Positions 37,885 to 49,090 are shown, counted from the first letter of the stretch. The stretch is DNA of 64,000 bases from Nitrosomonas ureae (GCF_900108305.1 NZ_FNUX01000004.1:1-64000); one strand, 5' to 3'. The notes: generated from the letters alone by a model not told the origin. Made by a program: numbers and translations.

Positions 37885-38826
37885 ATGAAAATTATTTTTG
37901 CCGGAACCCCTGTTTTTGCTGCTACTGCACTGGAAGGACTGATCCATGCAGGGCATCAGATTGTAATGGTTTTAACCCAACCGGACCGCCCGGCTGGAAG
38001 AGGAATGAAAACGGTTGCAGGTGCAGTCAAGGTGTTGGCTCAGCAGCAGCATCTTGCGATACTGCAGCCAATGACACTTAGAACGCCGGAAATACAGGCG
38101 CAACTAGAGGCGTTACGTGCGGATGTGATGATAGTTGCGGCATATGGATTGATTTTGCCGCAAGCAGTGCTGGATATTCCTTGTCAAGGTTGTTTGAACA
38201 TCCACGCTTCGATTTTGCCGCGCTGGCGCGGCGCGGCGCCGATACAACGGGCGCTTCTGGCTGGTGATGCTGAAACCGGCATTACAATCATGCAAATGGA
38301 CGCGGGTCTGGATACGGGTAACATCTTGTTGAAGCACGAAATGAAGATCGCGCCGGACGATAGCACGCAATCCCTGCATGACCGGCTGAGTTTGTTAGGT
38401 GCATTGAGCATTGTAGAAGCCTTGGCTCAACTACAACAAGGAAAGCTTGTTCCAGTAGCTCAGAATGAAACGGAAGCTTGCTATGCCACCAAAATAACCA
38501 AGGCGGAAGCTGAAATTGACTGGCGGCTTCCAGCCGAGCAGATAGACCGCGTGGTGCGCGCATTTAATCCAGCTCCGGGTGCTTACACATCTTTCCAGGG
38601 AATGGTTTTGAAGATTTGGCAGGCAAAAATAATTGCAGGTGAATCCGGGCAGCCAGGTGAAATTGTTGCGGTAAGTCGCGAAGGCATAGTTGTGGCATGC
38701 GGTTCTGGCTGGTTACAAGTGGAAATGCTACAGAAGCCGGGAGGGAGAAAAATGAATGTGGCGGATTTTCTGACGGGCAATAATTTTCATCCAGGTGAAT
38801 GCTTTACTCCGGTTAATTTTTCATAA
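37885..38826 (+). CDS. fmt: Methionyl-tRNA formyltransferase
   Basis: Fmt formylates initiator Met-tRNA using 10-formyl-tetrahydrofolate. From M-K-I-I-F-A-G-T-P the product is 313 residues. The catalytic region has N-I-H-A-S-I-L-P-R-W-R-G-A-A-P-I-Q, close to the usual N-x-H-x-S-L-L-P-x-x-R-G, and M-D-A-G-L-D-T-G. A C-terminal OB-like domain follows. An ATG seven codons upstream at 37864 is less likely. Confidence 0.96.
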   Translation: MKIIFAGTPVFAATALEGLIHAGHQIVMVLTQPDRPAGRGMKTVAGAVKVLAQQQHLAILQPMTLRTPEIQAQLEALRADVMIVAAYGLILPQAVLDIPCQGCLNIHASILPRWRGAAPIQRALLAGDAETGITIMQMDAGLDTGNILLKHEMKIAPDDSTQSLHDRLSLLGALSIVEALAQLQQGKLVPVAQNETEACYATKITKAEAEIDWRLPAEQIDRVVRAFNPAPGAYTSFQGMVLKIWQAKIIAGESGQPGEIVAVSREGIVVACGSGWLQVEMLQKPGGRKMNVADFLTGNNFHPGECFTPVNFS

Positions 38827-38830
38827 GAAT

Positions 38831-40108
38831 ATGATAAGAACACAACTTGTTGCGGCTTCTGTAGTGGGTAAAGTATTAGCCGGAGCAAGCCTGACGGAGG
38901 TGTTGCAGGATGCTTGGCGTGTAGAATCATCACTATCGAAGCAGCAGAGAGGCGCTGTGCAGGATCTGAGCTACGGTGTATTGCGTTTTTATGGACAACT
39001 GGGAGCAGTCTTAGAGCTCTTGCTGAAAAAGCCGTTGCACGACAAAAGCCTGTGTCACCTACTGCTGGTAAGTTTATATCAATTGCAATATGGCCGGGTG
39101 CTGCCGCACACCGTGGTGGATCAGGCGGTTTCAGCTTCACGCTGCTTGGTGAAGGGCAGCGGGATGCAAGGATTGGTCAATGCGGTGTTGCGCAATTTTA
39201 TCCGGCAGCAGGAAAATTTGCTGAAACAAGCTGCTGAAAAAGAGATTGGACGTTATTCGCATCCGCAGTGGTGGGTTGATAAGCTGCGGCGGCAATATCC
39301 GAAAAATTTCGCAGCCATACTGAGCGCGAATAACAAGCGTCCTCCGATGACTCTACGGGTTAACCGGCGTAAGATCAGTGTGGAGGCGTACTGTGATTTG
39401 CTGGCGGAAAATGGGATGCAGGCTGAGTTGTTATGGCCGGGCGCGCTTCGATTGAGTCAACCCGTCAGGGTGGAATCTCTGCCAGGCTTTGCAATGGGAT
39501 TGGTAACGGTGCAAGACGCAGGTGCGCAACTTGCTGCGCCACTGCTGGACGTGCATGATGGCATGCGAGTGTTGGATGCTTGTGCTGCTCCTGGAGGTAA
39601 AAGCACGCATTTACTGGAATTGGCGAATATATCGCTGTCAGTGCTGGATAATGACCCGGAGCGGCTAATTCAAGTACAGCAAAACCTTGAGCGTTTGAGG
39701 ATGACATCGGAGCGATTAATTTGCGGTAATGCGGCGAATCCTGATGCATGGTGGAATAAGCAACCCTATGATCGAATTTTGGCTGATGTGCCCTGTTCTG
39801 CATCGGGTGTGGTATGCCGGCATCCTGATATTAAATGGCTTCGACGCGAGAGTGATTTGACTAAGTTTGTAGTAACTCAACAAGCAATACTGGACGCATT
39901 ATGGAAAATTTTACGTAAGAATGGTAAGTTGCTCTATGTGACTTGTTCAGTTTTTGCAGAAGAAAATACAATGCAGATTGAGAAATTTCTTAAACATCAT
40001 TCTGATGCACGCCAATTACCGCTTTCTGTGGCAGCGATGATTGATGGACAATTGTTACCTGATACTCAACATGACGGTTTCTTTTATACCTTGTTGCAAA
40101 AAACCTGA
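38831..40108 (+). CDS. rsmB: 16S rRNA (cytosine-967-C5)-methyltransferase RsmB
   Basis: The 425-residue protein has the NusB-like N-terminal domain (about 1-140) and a SAM methyltransferase domain. Motif I is D-A-C-A-A-P-G-G-K-S-T. The two cysteines of m5C enzymes are in D-V-P-C-S-A-S-G (motif IV) and T-C-S-V-F-A-E-E-N (motif VI). It starts four bases after the fmt stop. The usual def-fmt-rsmB order is present. Confidence 0.96.
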   Translation: MIRTQLVAASVVGKVLAGASLTEVLQDAWRVESSLSKQQRGAVQDLSYGVLRFYGQLGAVLELLLKKPLHDKSLCHLLLVSLYQLQYGRVLPHTVVDQAVSASRCLVKGSGMQGLVNAVLRNFIRQQENLLKQAAEKEIGRYSHPQWWVDKLRRQYPKNFAAILSANNKRPPMTLRVNRRKISVEAYCDLLAENGMQAELLWPGALRLSQPVRVESLPGFAMGLVTVQDAGAQLAAPLLDVHDGMRVLDACAAPGGKSTHLLELANISLSVLDNDPERLIQVQQNLERLRMTSERLICGNAANPDAWWNKQPYDRILADVPCSASGVVCRHPDIKWLRRESDLTKFVVTQQAILDALWKILRKNGKLLYVTCSVFAEENTMQIEKFLKHHSDARQLPLSVAAMIDGQLLPDTQHDGFFYTLLQKT

Positions 40109-40115
40109 TCGATAT

Positions 40116-40721
40116 ATGGATCGGGCGAAGCTATCGTATGTCAGTTCAGTTTTCTTATGGTTGATTCTATTTTTTCTGTTTCCGGCAGATACTGCGCAGG
40201 CGGAGGGCATCCAGATAAAAAATGTCAATTTGGTAGCGACGGGCGGGGGCTATGAAATTAGCGTGGATTCTGAAATCGCGCTTAACCCGACTTTGGAGCA
40301 GGCGCTCGAGAAAGGGATCGTACTTTACTTCGTATTCAAATACAGTCTGGTTGATGTGCGCTGGTATTGGCTGGATGACGAAGTCGTGCGCGGCAAATAC
40401 AGAGTCGGACTGAGGTATTATGCGCTTACGCGCCAGTATCATTTAAATCATGCTTCATTTTCACAGAGTTTTAATACGCTCAGTGAGGCATTGGGGGTTT
40501 TGGGCCGTTTGCGCAATTTTCCCTTAACAGTTAAATCAGAATTAAAGCAGGATGCTGAGTATATCGCGTCGCTGCGTATATGGCTTGATCTGACACGTAT
40601 GCCCAAGCCATTCCAGGTCGAGGCTCTGGGCTCCAGTCGATGGAATCTGAGTTCAGACAAATTGGAGTGGAGCATGAAATTACCTACGCCGGAGCAGCCA
40701 TTCCAGATGAAAGGCCAGTAA
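40116..40721 (+). CDS. DUF4390 exported protein
   Basis: This 201-residue protein has a signal peptide (about 1-27, ending D-T-A-Q-A-E). It belongs to the DUF4390 family that is regularly found between rsmB and the ntrYX-like pair in betaproteobacteria. The start is placed at M-D-R-A-K-L; the frame runs further upstream over rsmB. The stop TAA shares its last A with the next ATG (TAATG), so translation is coupled with the sensor kinase. The function is unknown; position suggests an envelope role linked to the kinase. Confidence 0.88.
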   Translation: MDRAKLSYVSSVFLWLILFFLFPADTAQAEGIQIKNVNLVATGGGYEISVDSEIALNPTLEQALEKGIVLYFVFKYSLVDVRWYWLDDEVVRGKYRVGLRYYALTRQYHLNHASFSQSFNTLSEALGVLGRLRNFPLTVKSELKQDAEYIASLRIWLDLTRMPKPFQVEALGSSRWNLSSDKLEWSMKLPTPEQPFQMKGQ

Positions 40722-42898
40722 TGAAGTATGTGCTCATTATTGGCTCAGGGCTGGGCGCAGTCATGTTGTTTCTCCTGGCTACAGCAGGCGCCAATACGGA
40801 GTTTTTTGAGCATAAGTACCGCTTGCTGCTGGTTATAAATGCTGCTTTTGTACTTTTCCTTATGGCAATCGTCGCAATATTGTTGTGGCGATTCAAGCGC
40901 AGACTTAAATCAGGTGTATTTGGATCCAAGCTGGCATTGCGATTAATGCTGGTTTTTTCCCTGATGGCAATACTTCCTGGAGCTTTGGTGTATGCCGTAT
41001 CAGTTCAATTCCTGGAGAAAAGTATTGAATCCTGGTTTGATGTGAAAGTGGATCGTGCTTTGGAGGGGGGGCTGAATCTTGGGCAGACTATGCTGGATAA
41101 CTTGTTGGAGGAGCTGCAGAAAAAAGCACAGGCCACGGCGTTGATACTGGCTGGAACTTCAGATCCCCCTTTGCTGATACTTAACGAATTATTATTGCAA
41201 ACCCAAGTGGAAGAATCCACTTTATTCAATCAGGATGGCAAGGTGATCGCATTCTCAAGCGAAAGTAATCTGGCCTTATTTCCTGAAAAGCCGAACGCGA
41301 TGGTAATGCGTCATATAAGAATCCAGAAAGCTTACAGCGCAGTTGAATCGTTAGACGATAGAGGTTTATATTTGCGTGTGGTTGTACCTGTCAACGTATT
41401 GAGCTTGAAAGAAGATATCCGGGTTTTGCAGTTATTGCAGCCGGTTCCTGTGCAGTTGGCCAAAGATGCTGAGCGAGTACAGGCAGGGTTCCGGGATTAC
41501 CAGGAACTTACATTATCACGTCATGGATTGACTCGATTGTATAGTGTGACATTGACATTGGCATTGTTATTATCCTTATTTTCAGCGCTGGCAACCGCAT
41601 CATTGCTCAGTGAGAAATTAAGCGCTCCGCTCGGCATGCTGGCGGAAGGGACGCGTGCTATTGCACAGGGCGATTACAGCCGCCGTCATTTGGTTCAAAG
41701 TGGCGACGAATTGGGTATATTGACAGAATCATTTAATTTGATGACGCAGCAGTTGCAAGAAGCGCAAGCAGTTGCGCAGCATAATCAGCAGCAAGTGGAA
41801 AGCGCCCGGGCACATCTGGAGAGTATTCTGGCGAATCTTTCATCCGGCGTATTAGTATTTGACGATCAATTGGCTTTGTCCAAAGCAAACCGCAGTGCAG
41901 AACAAATACTTCAGATACCTTTAATCAGTTTGGATGGTTCAATTATCGAGGGATGTGTAACCAATGAACCGCAATTGAATATGCTGATAACTGAAATCCG
42001 GGCAGGTTTTAATTCGGAAGAGGCAAGTGTTTGGCAGCGTCAACTAACACGCTCGGAAGATGGTCGCAATCAGGTTCTGCTGTTACGGGGCACGCGATTA
42101 CCTAAAATATCGGGTGGCGGCGGTGTGGTGGTTTTTGACGATATTACCAGCTTACTGCAGGTACAGCGCGCTGTAGCCTGGGGCGAGGTGGCGCGGCGTT
42201 TGGCACACGAAATTAAAAATCCATTGACGCCGATTCAGCTTTCTGCGGAGCGGGTACAACATAAATTAATCAATAAGCTCAGCGAAGAGGATGCGAAAAT
42301 ATTAAGGCGTTCTACCGATACCATTGTGAATCAGGTCGAGGCTCTGAAAAAAATGGTCAATGAGTTCAATCAGTATGCGCGTGTTCCTGAACTGGAACTG
42401 CAGCAATTGGATTTTAATCAGCTGGTTCGTGAAGTGCTGGCGCTCTATGAAACTGGAAGCATGGCGGTAGAAAATGGTAAGCATATACAAATCAAACAAA
42501 TATTGGCGGAAGAATTGCCGGGAGTTAGAGGAGATTCTGCGCAGCTACGCCAAGTGCTGCACAATTTATTGCAGAATGCACAGGATGCGTTAATTGATAC
42601 TCCGGAACCCGTGATAGAAGTGAAAACCGAAACGATGCATGGCGGTGTGCAGTTAAGTGTGCGTGATAATGGTTGCGGCTTTTCGGAAGAAATCAGAGCG
42701 CGGGTTTTTGAACCCTATGTTACGACCAAATTAAAAGGTACAGGCTTGGGTTTACCTATCGTCAAGAAAATTATTGAAGAACATGATGGGGTTATCCACA
42801 TTGAAAATATTAAGCCACATGGCGCGCAAATCTCAATTATCCTGCCGGCGGTGGAAAAAAATAAAACTACAGGAAATAACAGGCTGACACTCAATTAA
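40721..42898 (+). CDS. NtrY-type sensor histidine kinase
   Basis: The 725-residue membrane kinase has N-terminal membrane segments (about 4-22, 34-54 and 76-98), a periplasmic region, a further membrane segment near 280-302, a HAMP domain (about 303-355) and a PAS-like domain (about 370-480). The catalytic part has the H box R-L-A-H-E-I-K-N-P-L-T-P-I-Q-L near 494, N box L-H-N-L-L-Q-N-A-Q-D-A, G1 D-N-G-C-G-F and G2 G-T-G-L-G-L. The presence of HAMP and PAS makes it NtrY-like. Its partner NtrX follows after 148 bases. Confidence 0.93.
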   Translation: MKYVLIIGSGLGAVMLFLLATAGANTEFFEHKYRLLLVINAAFVLFLMAIVAILLWRFKRRLKSGVFGSKLALRLMLVFSLMAILPGALVYAVSVQFLEKSIESWFDVKVDRALEGGLNLGQTMLDNLLEELQKKAQATALILAGTSDPPLLILNELLLQTQVEESTLFNQDGKVIAFSSESNLALFPEKPNAMVMRHIRIQKAYSAVESLDDRGLYLRVVVPVNVLSLKEDIRVLQLLQPVPVQLAKDAERVQAGFRDYQELTLSRHGLTRLYSVTLTLALLLSLFSALATASLLSEKLSAPLGMLAEGTRAIAQGDYSRRHLVQSGDELGILTESFNLMTQQLQEAQAVAQHNQQQVESARAHLESILANLSSGVLVFDDQLALSKANRSAEQILQIPLISLDGSIIEGCVTNEPQLNMLITEIRAGFNSEEASVWQRQLTRSEDGRNQVLLLRGTRLPKISGGGGVVVFDDITSLLQVQRAVAWGEVARRLAHEIKNPLTPIQLSAERVQHKLINKLSEEDAKILRRSTDTIVNQVEALKKMVNEFNQYARVPELELQQLDFNQLVREVLALYETGSMAVENGKHIQIKQILAEELPGVRGDSAQLRQVLHNLLQNAQDALIDTPEPVIEVKTETMHGGVQLSVRDNGCGFSEEIRARVFEPYVTTKLKGTGLGLPIVKKIIEEHDGVIHIENIKPHGAQISIILPAVEKNKTTGNNRLTLN

Positions 42899-43046
42899 AT
42901 TATCAAGTCTGCAGGTGTAGAAAAGGCAAGTAAAATATTTCATGTGTTGGCATTCGTTACTCAATAAACTCCGAATCTATAATGTGCATGAAATTTTACA
43001 GTTAACCATAACTAGCTGATTAAATTTCAGTGGTGGAGAATTCCAA

Positions 43047-44309
43047 ATGATAACAAATAATACAATACTCATTGTTGATGACGAAATCGGTATACGCGAA
43101 CTATTGTCAGAAATTCTGCGTGATGAGGGATACCGTGTGGCGCTGGCAGAAAACGCTGAGCAAGCGCGTATCTGGCGGAATCAAACGCGTCCGGATTTGG
43201 TGCTGCTGGATATTTGGATGCCTGATACAGATGGTATTACGCTGTTGAAAGAATGGGTTAGTAATGGAATGTTGACGATGCCGGTGATTATGATGTCAGG
43301 GCATGGCACCATTGATACAGCGGTTGAAGCGACGCGCATTGGTGCATTTAGTTATCTGGAAAAACCGATACCACTGCAAAAACTGCTGAGTACCGTAAGC
43401 AAAGCTTTGCGGGGCGGGCAAAATAAGCAGCAATCAGCGCTTTCTCTGGCGAGCTTGGGCAAAGGCAGCTTGATTGCAGATCTGCGCAAAAGATTGGAAC
43501 AAGTGGTCAATCTGAAAGCACCCGTGCTATTGATGGGAGAGCCGGGTGCGGGGGCCGAAATATGTGCGCGCTTCATGCATCGCCCCAATACGCCGTGGAT
43601 AGAGCCTGAGACATTGGCTTCATTGGCAGAATCGCCGCTGGATTTGCTAGAGCCTGCGCGTGATGGTTTGTTGTTTCTCAAGGAAGTAGGTGAAATCAGC
43701 AAATTAGCGCAGAAAGGTTTGTTGCTGTTACTAAGCAAGCTGGAAAAATATAATGTACGGTTGGTTTGTGCGACATCGCATCCACTTGCGGAGTTGACTG
43801 CGCAAGGCGCCTATCATCCCAGATTATATGAAGTGTTAAGTGGTTTAAGTATCGGCATTCCGGCGCTGAGAGCACATCGGGAGGATATACCTGAATTAGC
43901 GAATCAAATTTTATCGCGCTTTGTTGAATCAGGCGAAGCTTCATCGGCATTACAGTTTACTACCGCTGCGCTGAATTGCCTGCGTAATTATGACTGGCCG
44001 GGCAATCTTACGCAGCTAACGGGTGTGGTACACTCTTTGGCATTAACATCCACCGGTGACGAAATTTCAGTCGAAGCAGTGCAGCAGGCAATGGTATTTC
44101 CAGAATCGTCTTCCGCCTCAGTGGCCCCGGAAATTCCTCTTGATCTTTCATTGCGCGAAGCGCGTGATTTATTCGAAAAAACTTACTTTGAAAGATTGAT
44201 TGATCAGGAGAATGGGAATATGACGCGTGTGGCTGAGCGGGCCGGGCTGGAGCGCACACATCTTTATCGCAAAATAAAATTATTGGGAATTAAGTTGCGA
44301 GGTAATTGA
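43047..44309 (+). CDS. NtrX-type response regulator with degenerate sigma-54 ATPase domain
   Basis: The 420-residue protein has an intact receiver domain (D11/D12, phospho-acceptor D55 in L-L-D-I-W-M-P, and K near 105). A shortened central AAA+-like domain spans about 150-330, and a Fis-type helix-turn-helix lies at 375-415. The central domain is degenerate. Walker A reads G-E-P-G-A-G-A-E, without the conserved GK. The entire segment with the GAFTGA loop is absent. Walker B reads G-L-L-F-L-K-E-V, with K for the catalytic D. It should thus bind DNA as a phosphorylation-controlled regulator but not activate sigma-54 polymerase. The pairing with the NtrY-type kinase is clear from position. Confidence 0.9.
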   Translation: MITNNTILIVDDEIGIRELLSEILRDEGYRVALAENAEQARIWRNQTRPDLVLLDIWMPDTDGITLLKEWVSNGMLTMPVIMMSGHGTIDTAVEATRIGAFSYLEKPIPLQKLLSTVSKALRGGQNKQQSALSLASLGKGSLIADLRKRLEQVVNLKAPVLLMGEPGAGAEICARFMHRPNTPWIEPETLASLAESPLDLLEPARDGLLFLKEVGEISKLAQKGLLLLLSKLEKYNVRLVCATSHPLAELTAQGAYHPRLYEVLSGLSIGIPALRAHREDIPELANQILSRFVESGEASSALQFTTAALNCLRNYDWPGNLTQLTGVVHSLALTSTGDEISVEAVQQAMVFPESSSASVAPEIPLDLSLREARDLFEKTYFERLIDQENGNMTRVAERAGLERTHLYRKIKLLGIKLRGN

Positions 44310-44558
44310 TCCTCAATAAGCGGTGTATTACCCGACAGAATTGGTTTGGATATAAAATTAAGCTGTTTAGGAAAGAAAAATGGGTATTGCAAGTTTTAGG
44401 AAATAATTTTAGAATTCCCGCCTTTTGTATTTCCCTGTTCTTACAAATTCTTCGTTAGCAGATTAAGTATAGTAGTATAGTAATCGGTAATCGCGTTTTG
44501 TGAAATGCTGAGTCATTTTATTAACCCATGGCAATATCATCGTTGTTAAAAGGATTTC

Positions 44559-44726
44559 ATGATAAGAAGTTTTTCCCGCCGTAAGAAAAAACAATCGCTT
44601 AATTTATTTATATTCCTTCTTTTGACGTTTTTATCCCTAGGATTCCAAATAGTTTCAATCAAAGATGAATTAATTCCATATCCTGCGCAGCTTGAGAATC
44701 ATCAACCTGAAGAATCAATCTCTTAA
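44559..44726 (+). CDS. Small single-pass membrane protein, 55 residues
   Basis: This short frame begins M-I-R-S-F-S-R-R-K-K-K-Q, a strongly basic N terminus. A hydrophobic segment follows (about 14-32; N-L-F-I-F-L-L-L-T-F-L-S-L-G-F), then a polar acidic tail ending E-E-S-I-S. AAAGGA lies five bases upstream of the ATG. The positive-inside pattern suggests a true membrane protein with its tail outside. No family is recognised. Confidence 0.5.
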   Translation: MIRSFSRRKKKQSLNLFIFLLLTFLSLGFQIVSIKDELIPYPAQLENHQPEESIS

Positions 44727-45429
44727 TAAGTTATTCTGCTCATGTTATTGTTTGTTCAGCAATAAATTGAAAAATCCCTGAGGATGTGTTTGTTGTGCAC
44801 GGCCGGGCAGGAAAAGAGGCGCCCCGGATTAATCATCGAATAATAGTAAATGGATTTACCAGTTCAGGATTTCTATTTTTCTTGGCGACCTGATCAATCG
44901 TGAAAAAATATATACACTAAGAAGTGAGCATGGGTCCCGCTGGATCGCCGCATTATTTGTTGATTGATCCAGGAACTTTATAGGACAAGTTGACTAATTA
45001 TTTAGTATCAATTGTGACAAACCTACTACTTTCTGTGTTTATCAAATCCAAAGCAATTGACCATTCCCTATGATTCGCTTGAGATAAGTATTAAATAAAA
45101 TTAATTAATACTTTTAATAATGTGGAGTGATTATTCGCGATATTCCGTTTCATTCTGAATACGCAAAAGCGTGTAGTGCTCGTAGATCAGAAAGAAAAAT
45201 GATCAGCTGATAAGAAACTAAAAGCTGCATAAAACATGTATTGATAACTCAATCCGACTTAGGATTTTCATAGGACATTTCCTCATTTTTTTCAGTATGC
45301 TTTCAGGATATTCATCTCTATTCTAGGCTGAGTATTGGGTCTAGTATCTCGCCAGACAGGAAAGTTCTGACTAAGCTTCTCAACAAGGTTCGGAGTGAGC
45401 GGTAACTTACTATGATTGCCGCCGGATCG

Positions 45430-45445
45430 TGGAGTTATAAGTGCA
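45430..45445 (+). promoter_or_regulatory. Possible sigma-54 promoter of the PEP-CTERM gene
   Basis: TGGAGT (45430-45435) and TGCA (45442-45445) place GG and GC ten bases apart, as in -24/-12 promoters, about 68 bases upstream of the start codon. Only the core bases match TGGCAC-N5-TTGC. PEP-CTERM genes in related bacteria are often controlled by the sigma-54 regulator PrsR, which makes the site worth noting, but the match is weak. Confidence 0.3.
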
Positions 45446-45512
45446 ATCAGCTTATTTAGAGTTTTCATAATGTTCTGTTGTTTTTGTTAATAATTATTTT
45501 CTGGAGCGTGTA

Positions 45513-46154
45513 ATGAAAAATTCTTTACGATTAACAGTGGCTTCTATGGCGCTTTGCTTTGGTTTGTTTTCGATAACCCACGTAAAAGCGGCTTCGATTT
45601 CCTATGCAGATCAGGGCACACCCGTTCAAAATTCTTACACTTTTACAGCAACAACCACAGGTTATATTGGCGCTTACTTTCAAGAGAGCTCTGCAGCTTA
45701 TACCAATGCGCTGTCTTTACTCGTGAATGGCGTAGTTACACCACAGTCATCAATGGGAGTGCTGAACAATCAAACTTCAAACGTGGGAGATTATGTCAAT
45801 CTTGGTTACGTTAATGCGGGAGATATTCTTACATTCCAGCTGAAAGTTCTCGATACCGGAGATATCTGGAATTCCAATTCCGCATCTAATGCCGATGGAG
45901 TAAATCACATTTATTCAACCGGGTTTTCCGGAGATACGGTTCTTGGTATTCCCGCCGGTACTTATGTGGGGTTTGAAGATGTTCATGGTGGCGGGGATTT
46001 TGATTATAATGATCAGGCATTTATATTCACAAACATCAGTACATTGGCAGAGAAACATATAAGCCCTGTACCTGAGCCGGAAACTTATTCTATGTTGTTG
46101 ATAGGGTTGGGATTGGTGGCTTTTACAGTACATTCTAGAAAAAGAAGAATGTAA
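45513..46154 (+). CDS. PEP-CTERM-sorted surface protein with DUF4114-like domain
   Basis: This 213-residue exported protein has a signal peptide (about 1-26, ending V-K-A-A). The middle region is rich in T, S, G and N and carries F-E-D-V-H-G-G-G-D-F-D-Y-N-D-Q-A-F, resembling the calcium-binding D-x-D-Y-N-D motif of DUF4114 domains. The C terminus is a PEP-CTERM signal: P-V-P-E-P-E-T-Y, a hydrophobic helix and a basic end R-K-R-R. Such proteins are cleaved and attached by an exosortase, usually together with exopolysaccharide. No exosortase is in the window. Confidence 0.9.
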   Translation: MKNSLRLTVASMALCFGLFSITHVKAASISYADQGTPVQNSYTFTATTTGYIGAYFQESSAAYTNALSLLVNGVVTPQSSMGVLNNQTSNVGDYVNLGYVNAGDILTFQLKVLDTGDIWNSNSASNADGVNHIYSTGFSGDTVLGIPAGTYVGFEDVHGGGDFDYNDQAFIFTNISTLAEKHISPVPEPETYSMLLIGLGLVAFTVHSRKRRM

Positions 46155-46485
46155 TTTCAACATTACTAATCACTGTTTTTCCTTTTCCAGTTATTAGATC
46201 TGGCAGCAAAGAAAATGGGGCGGAAATACTATTCGCATTTGCTTCATTTTCTTTTGCGTAATTCACAGAATCAATGAGCAAATAGTGTCGGCTTACATTT
46301 AATATTTTTATCTTTAGCGTCCCTGTTTTGTGGCCGGTTCTGATGCAATTGAAGCGCGTGCAAAGAGGTTTCACGTGTCCAATTCACTGGATGCCGGCCA
46401 GATCGATTTTATCATCTGAATTTTTATACATATCGCTGTTCTAAAAAACTTTAATGAAATTCATAAGGCGATCGAGTCATTCAGT
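46155..46485. other. Intergenic region
   Basis: These 331 bases lie between the PEP-CTERM and dioxygenase genes. A weak hairpin (GTAAT/ATTAC at 46152-46167), followed by a T-rich stretch, could terminate the first gene. No other feature is seen. Confidence 0.4.
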
Positions 46486-48100
<1,615 letters not shown>

Positions 48101-48143
48101 TCATTAATCTAAGATGTAATTAACAGCTCTTCGATAAAACTGG

Positions 48144-48698
48144 ATGGTTAAAAAGGATTCCATCATGGATGAAGATGAAATATCACTGTTTCAAGCGGCC
48201 ATGCGTGATGTGGCGCCACTACCGGTGTCAGATAAAATAGTTACCAGGAGCATCAAGGTTCCACCGTTTCCACGCAAAAATAAGAACGAGGAAAATGCAG
48301 CGTCAGAAGATACGCTAACCGACAATATTTTTGTTGAAATTGAAGCAGGTGATGAGTGGTCTTTCGTGCAGCCGGGCATGCCGCATCAGACGTTGCGGCG
48401 TTTGCGGCGCGGTTATTGGAGGATTCAGGATGAACTTGACTTACATGGATATACGCGTGATGAGGCGCGACAGGCATTAAGCGCTTTTCTGAATATCTGT
48501 GCACAACAAAAATTTCGATGCGTTCGTGTCATACATGGCAAGGGGCTGAGCTCTAAAAACCGTGAACCGGTTTTAAAAACGAGAATCGGAAATTGGCTGA
48601 TGCAACGTAATGATGTGCTGGCCTTCTGTCAGGCAAGACCGGAAGATGGCGGCGGCGGCGCTATTCTTATTTTGCTCAAAGCCAAAGTCAAAGTATAG
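48144..48698 (+). CDS. Smr domain protein
   Basis: This 184-residue protein has a C-terminal Smr domain (about 95-180) with the L-D-L-H-G-Y-T-R-D-E-A-R-Q-A-L and R-V-I-H-G-K-G motifs. Smr domains nick DNA or cleave RNA; some SmrB-type proteins act on collided ribosomes. The N-terminal 90 residues are variable. The ATG at 48144 is given; M-D-E-D-E at 48165 is an alternative. It converges on the DksA-like gene, with 20 bases between. Confidence 0.88.
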   Translation: MVKKDSIMDEDEISLFQAAMRDVAPLPVSDKIVTRSIKVPPFPRKNKNEENAASEDTLTDNIFVEIEAGDEWSFVQPGMPHQTLRRLRRGYWRIQDELDLHGYTRDEARQALSAFLNICAQQKFRCVRVIHGKGLSSKNREPVLKTRIGNWLMQRNDVLAFCQARPEDGGGGAILILLKAKVKV

Positions 48699-48718
48699 GC
48701 CGGTAAAACACTTCGCAG

Positions 48719-49090
48719 TCATAACGAAGGACCTGATTCTTGAGGGAAAGCCTTTTCGTATTGAGTCTGGCACTGAATACAACGTTGCGCGGATGGATAT
48801 ACTAATAACCGCTCAAACCCGATCTCGTTACCACAGTCAATACAGTCACCGAACTCCAGTTCGCTCAGATACTTCATCGACATTTCCAATTCGCGCATTT
48901 CATTGATTTGCCGGTCAACTAATGCGGTATCAATATCATCCGGTATATTGTTGACATACTCCGCCAGCTCAAAATCACTGACATCCTCAGCGTGTGCAAG
49001 CTCGTTACGTATTTCTTTTTGTAGATACAGATAACGTTTATGTAACGCAGCTTTCAACCGGATTAACTGCTCTTCAGTAAAATTTGCCAT
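48719..49090 (-). CDS. DksA/TraR family zinc-finger regulator
   Basis: The 123-residue protein has a helical coiled-coil region (about 5-75) carrying D-x-x-D-x-A at its tip (D51, D54, A56), as in DksA proteins that modulate RNA polymerase. A four-cysteine zinc finger follows: C83-x2-C86...C104-x2-C107. It is shorter than E. coli DksA (151) and comparable to TraR-like or short DksA paralogues. It probably binds RNA polymerase through the secondary channel and alters transcription in stress. Confidence 0.88.
   Translation of the reverse strand: MANFTEEQLIRLKAALHKRYLYLQKEIRNELAHAEDVSDFELAEYVNNIPDDIDTALVDRQINEMRELEMSMKYLSELEFGDCIDCGNEIGFERLLVYPSAQRCIQCQTQYEKAFPQESGPSL

Larger units (their letters stand above)
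44310..45512. other. AT-rich intergenic region
   Basis: About 1.2 kb lies between ntrX and the PEP-CTERM gene. Apart from the small membrane ORF at 44559-44726, I see no supported gene. An AT-rich inverted repeat (AAGTATTAA near 45090, TTAATACTT near 45110) and the PEP-CTERM promoter region are the only structures noticed. It may include decayed coding DNA that I cannot recognise. Confidence 0.5.
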
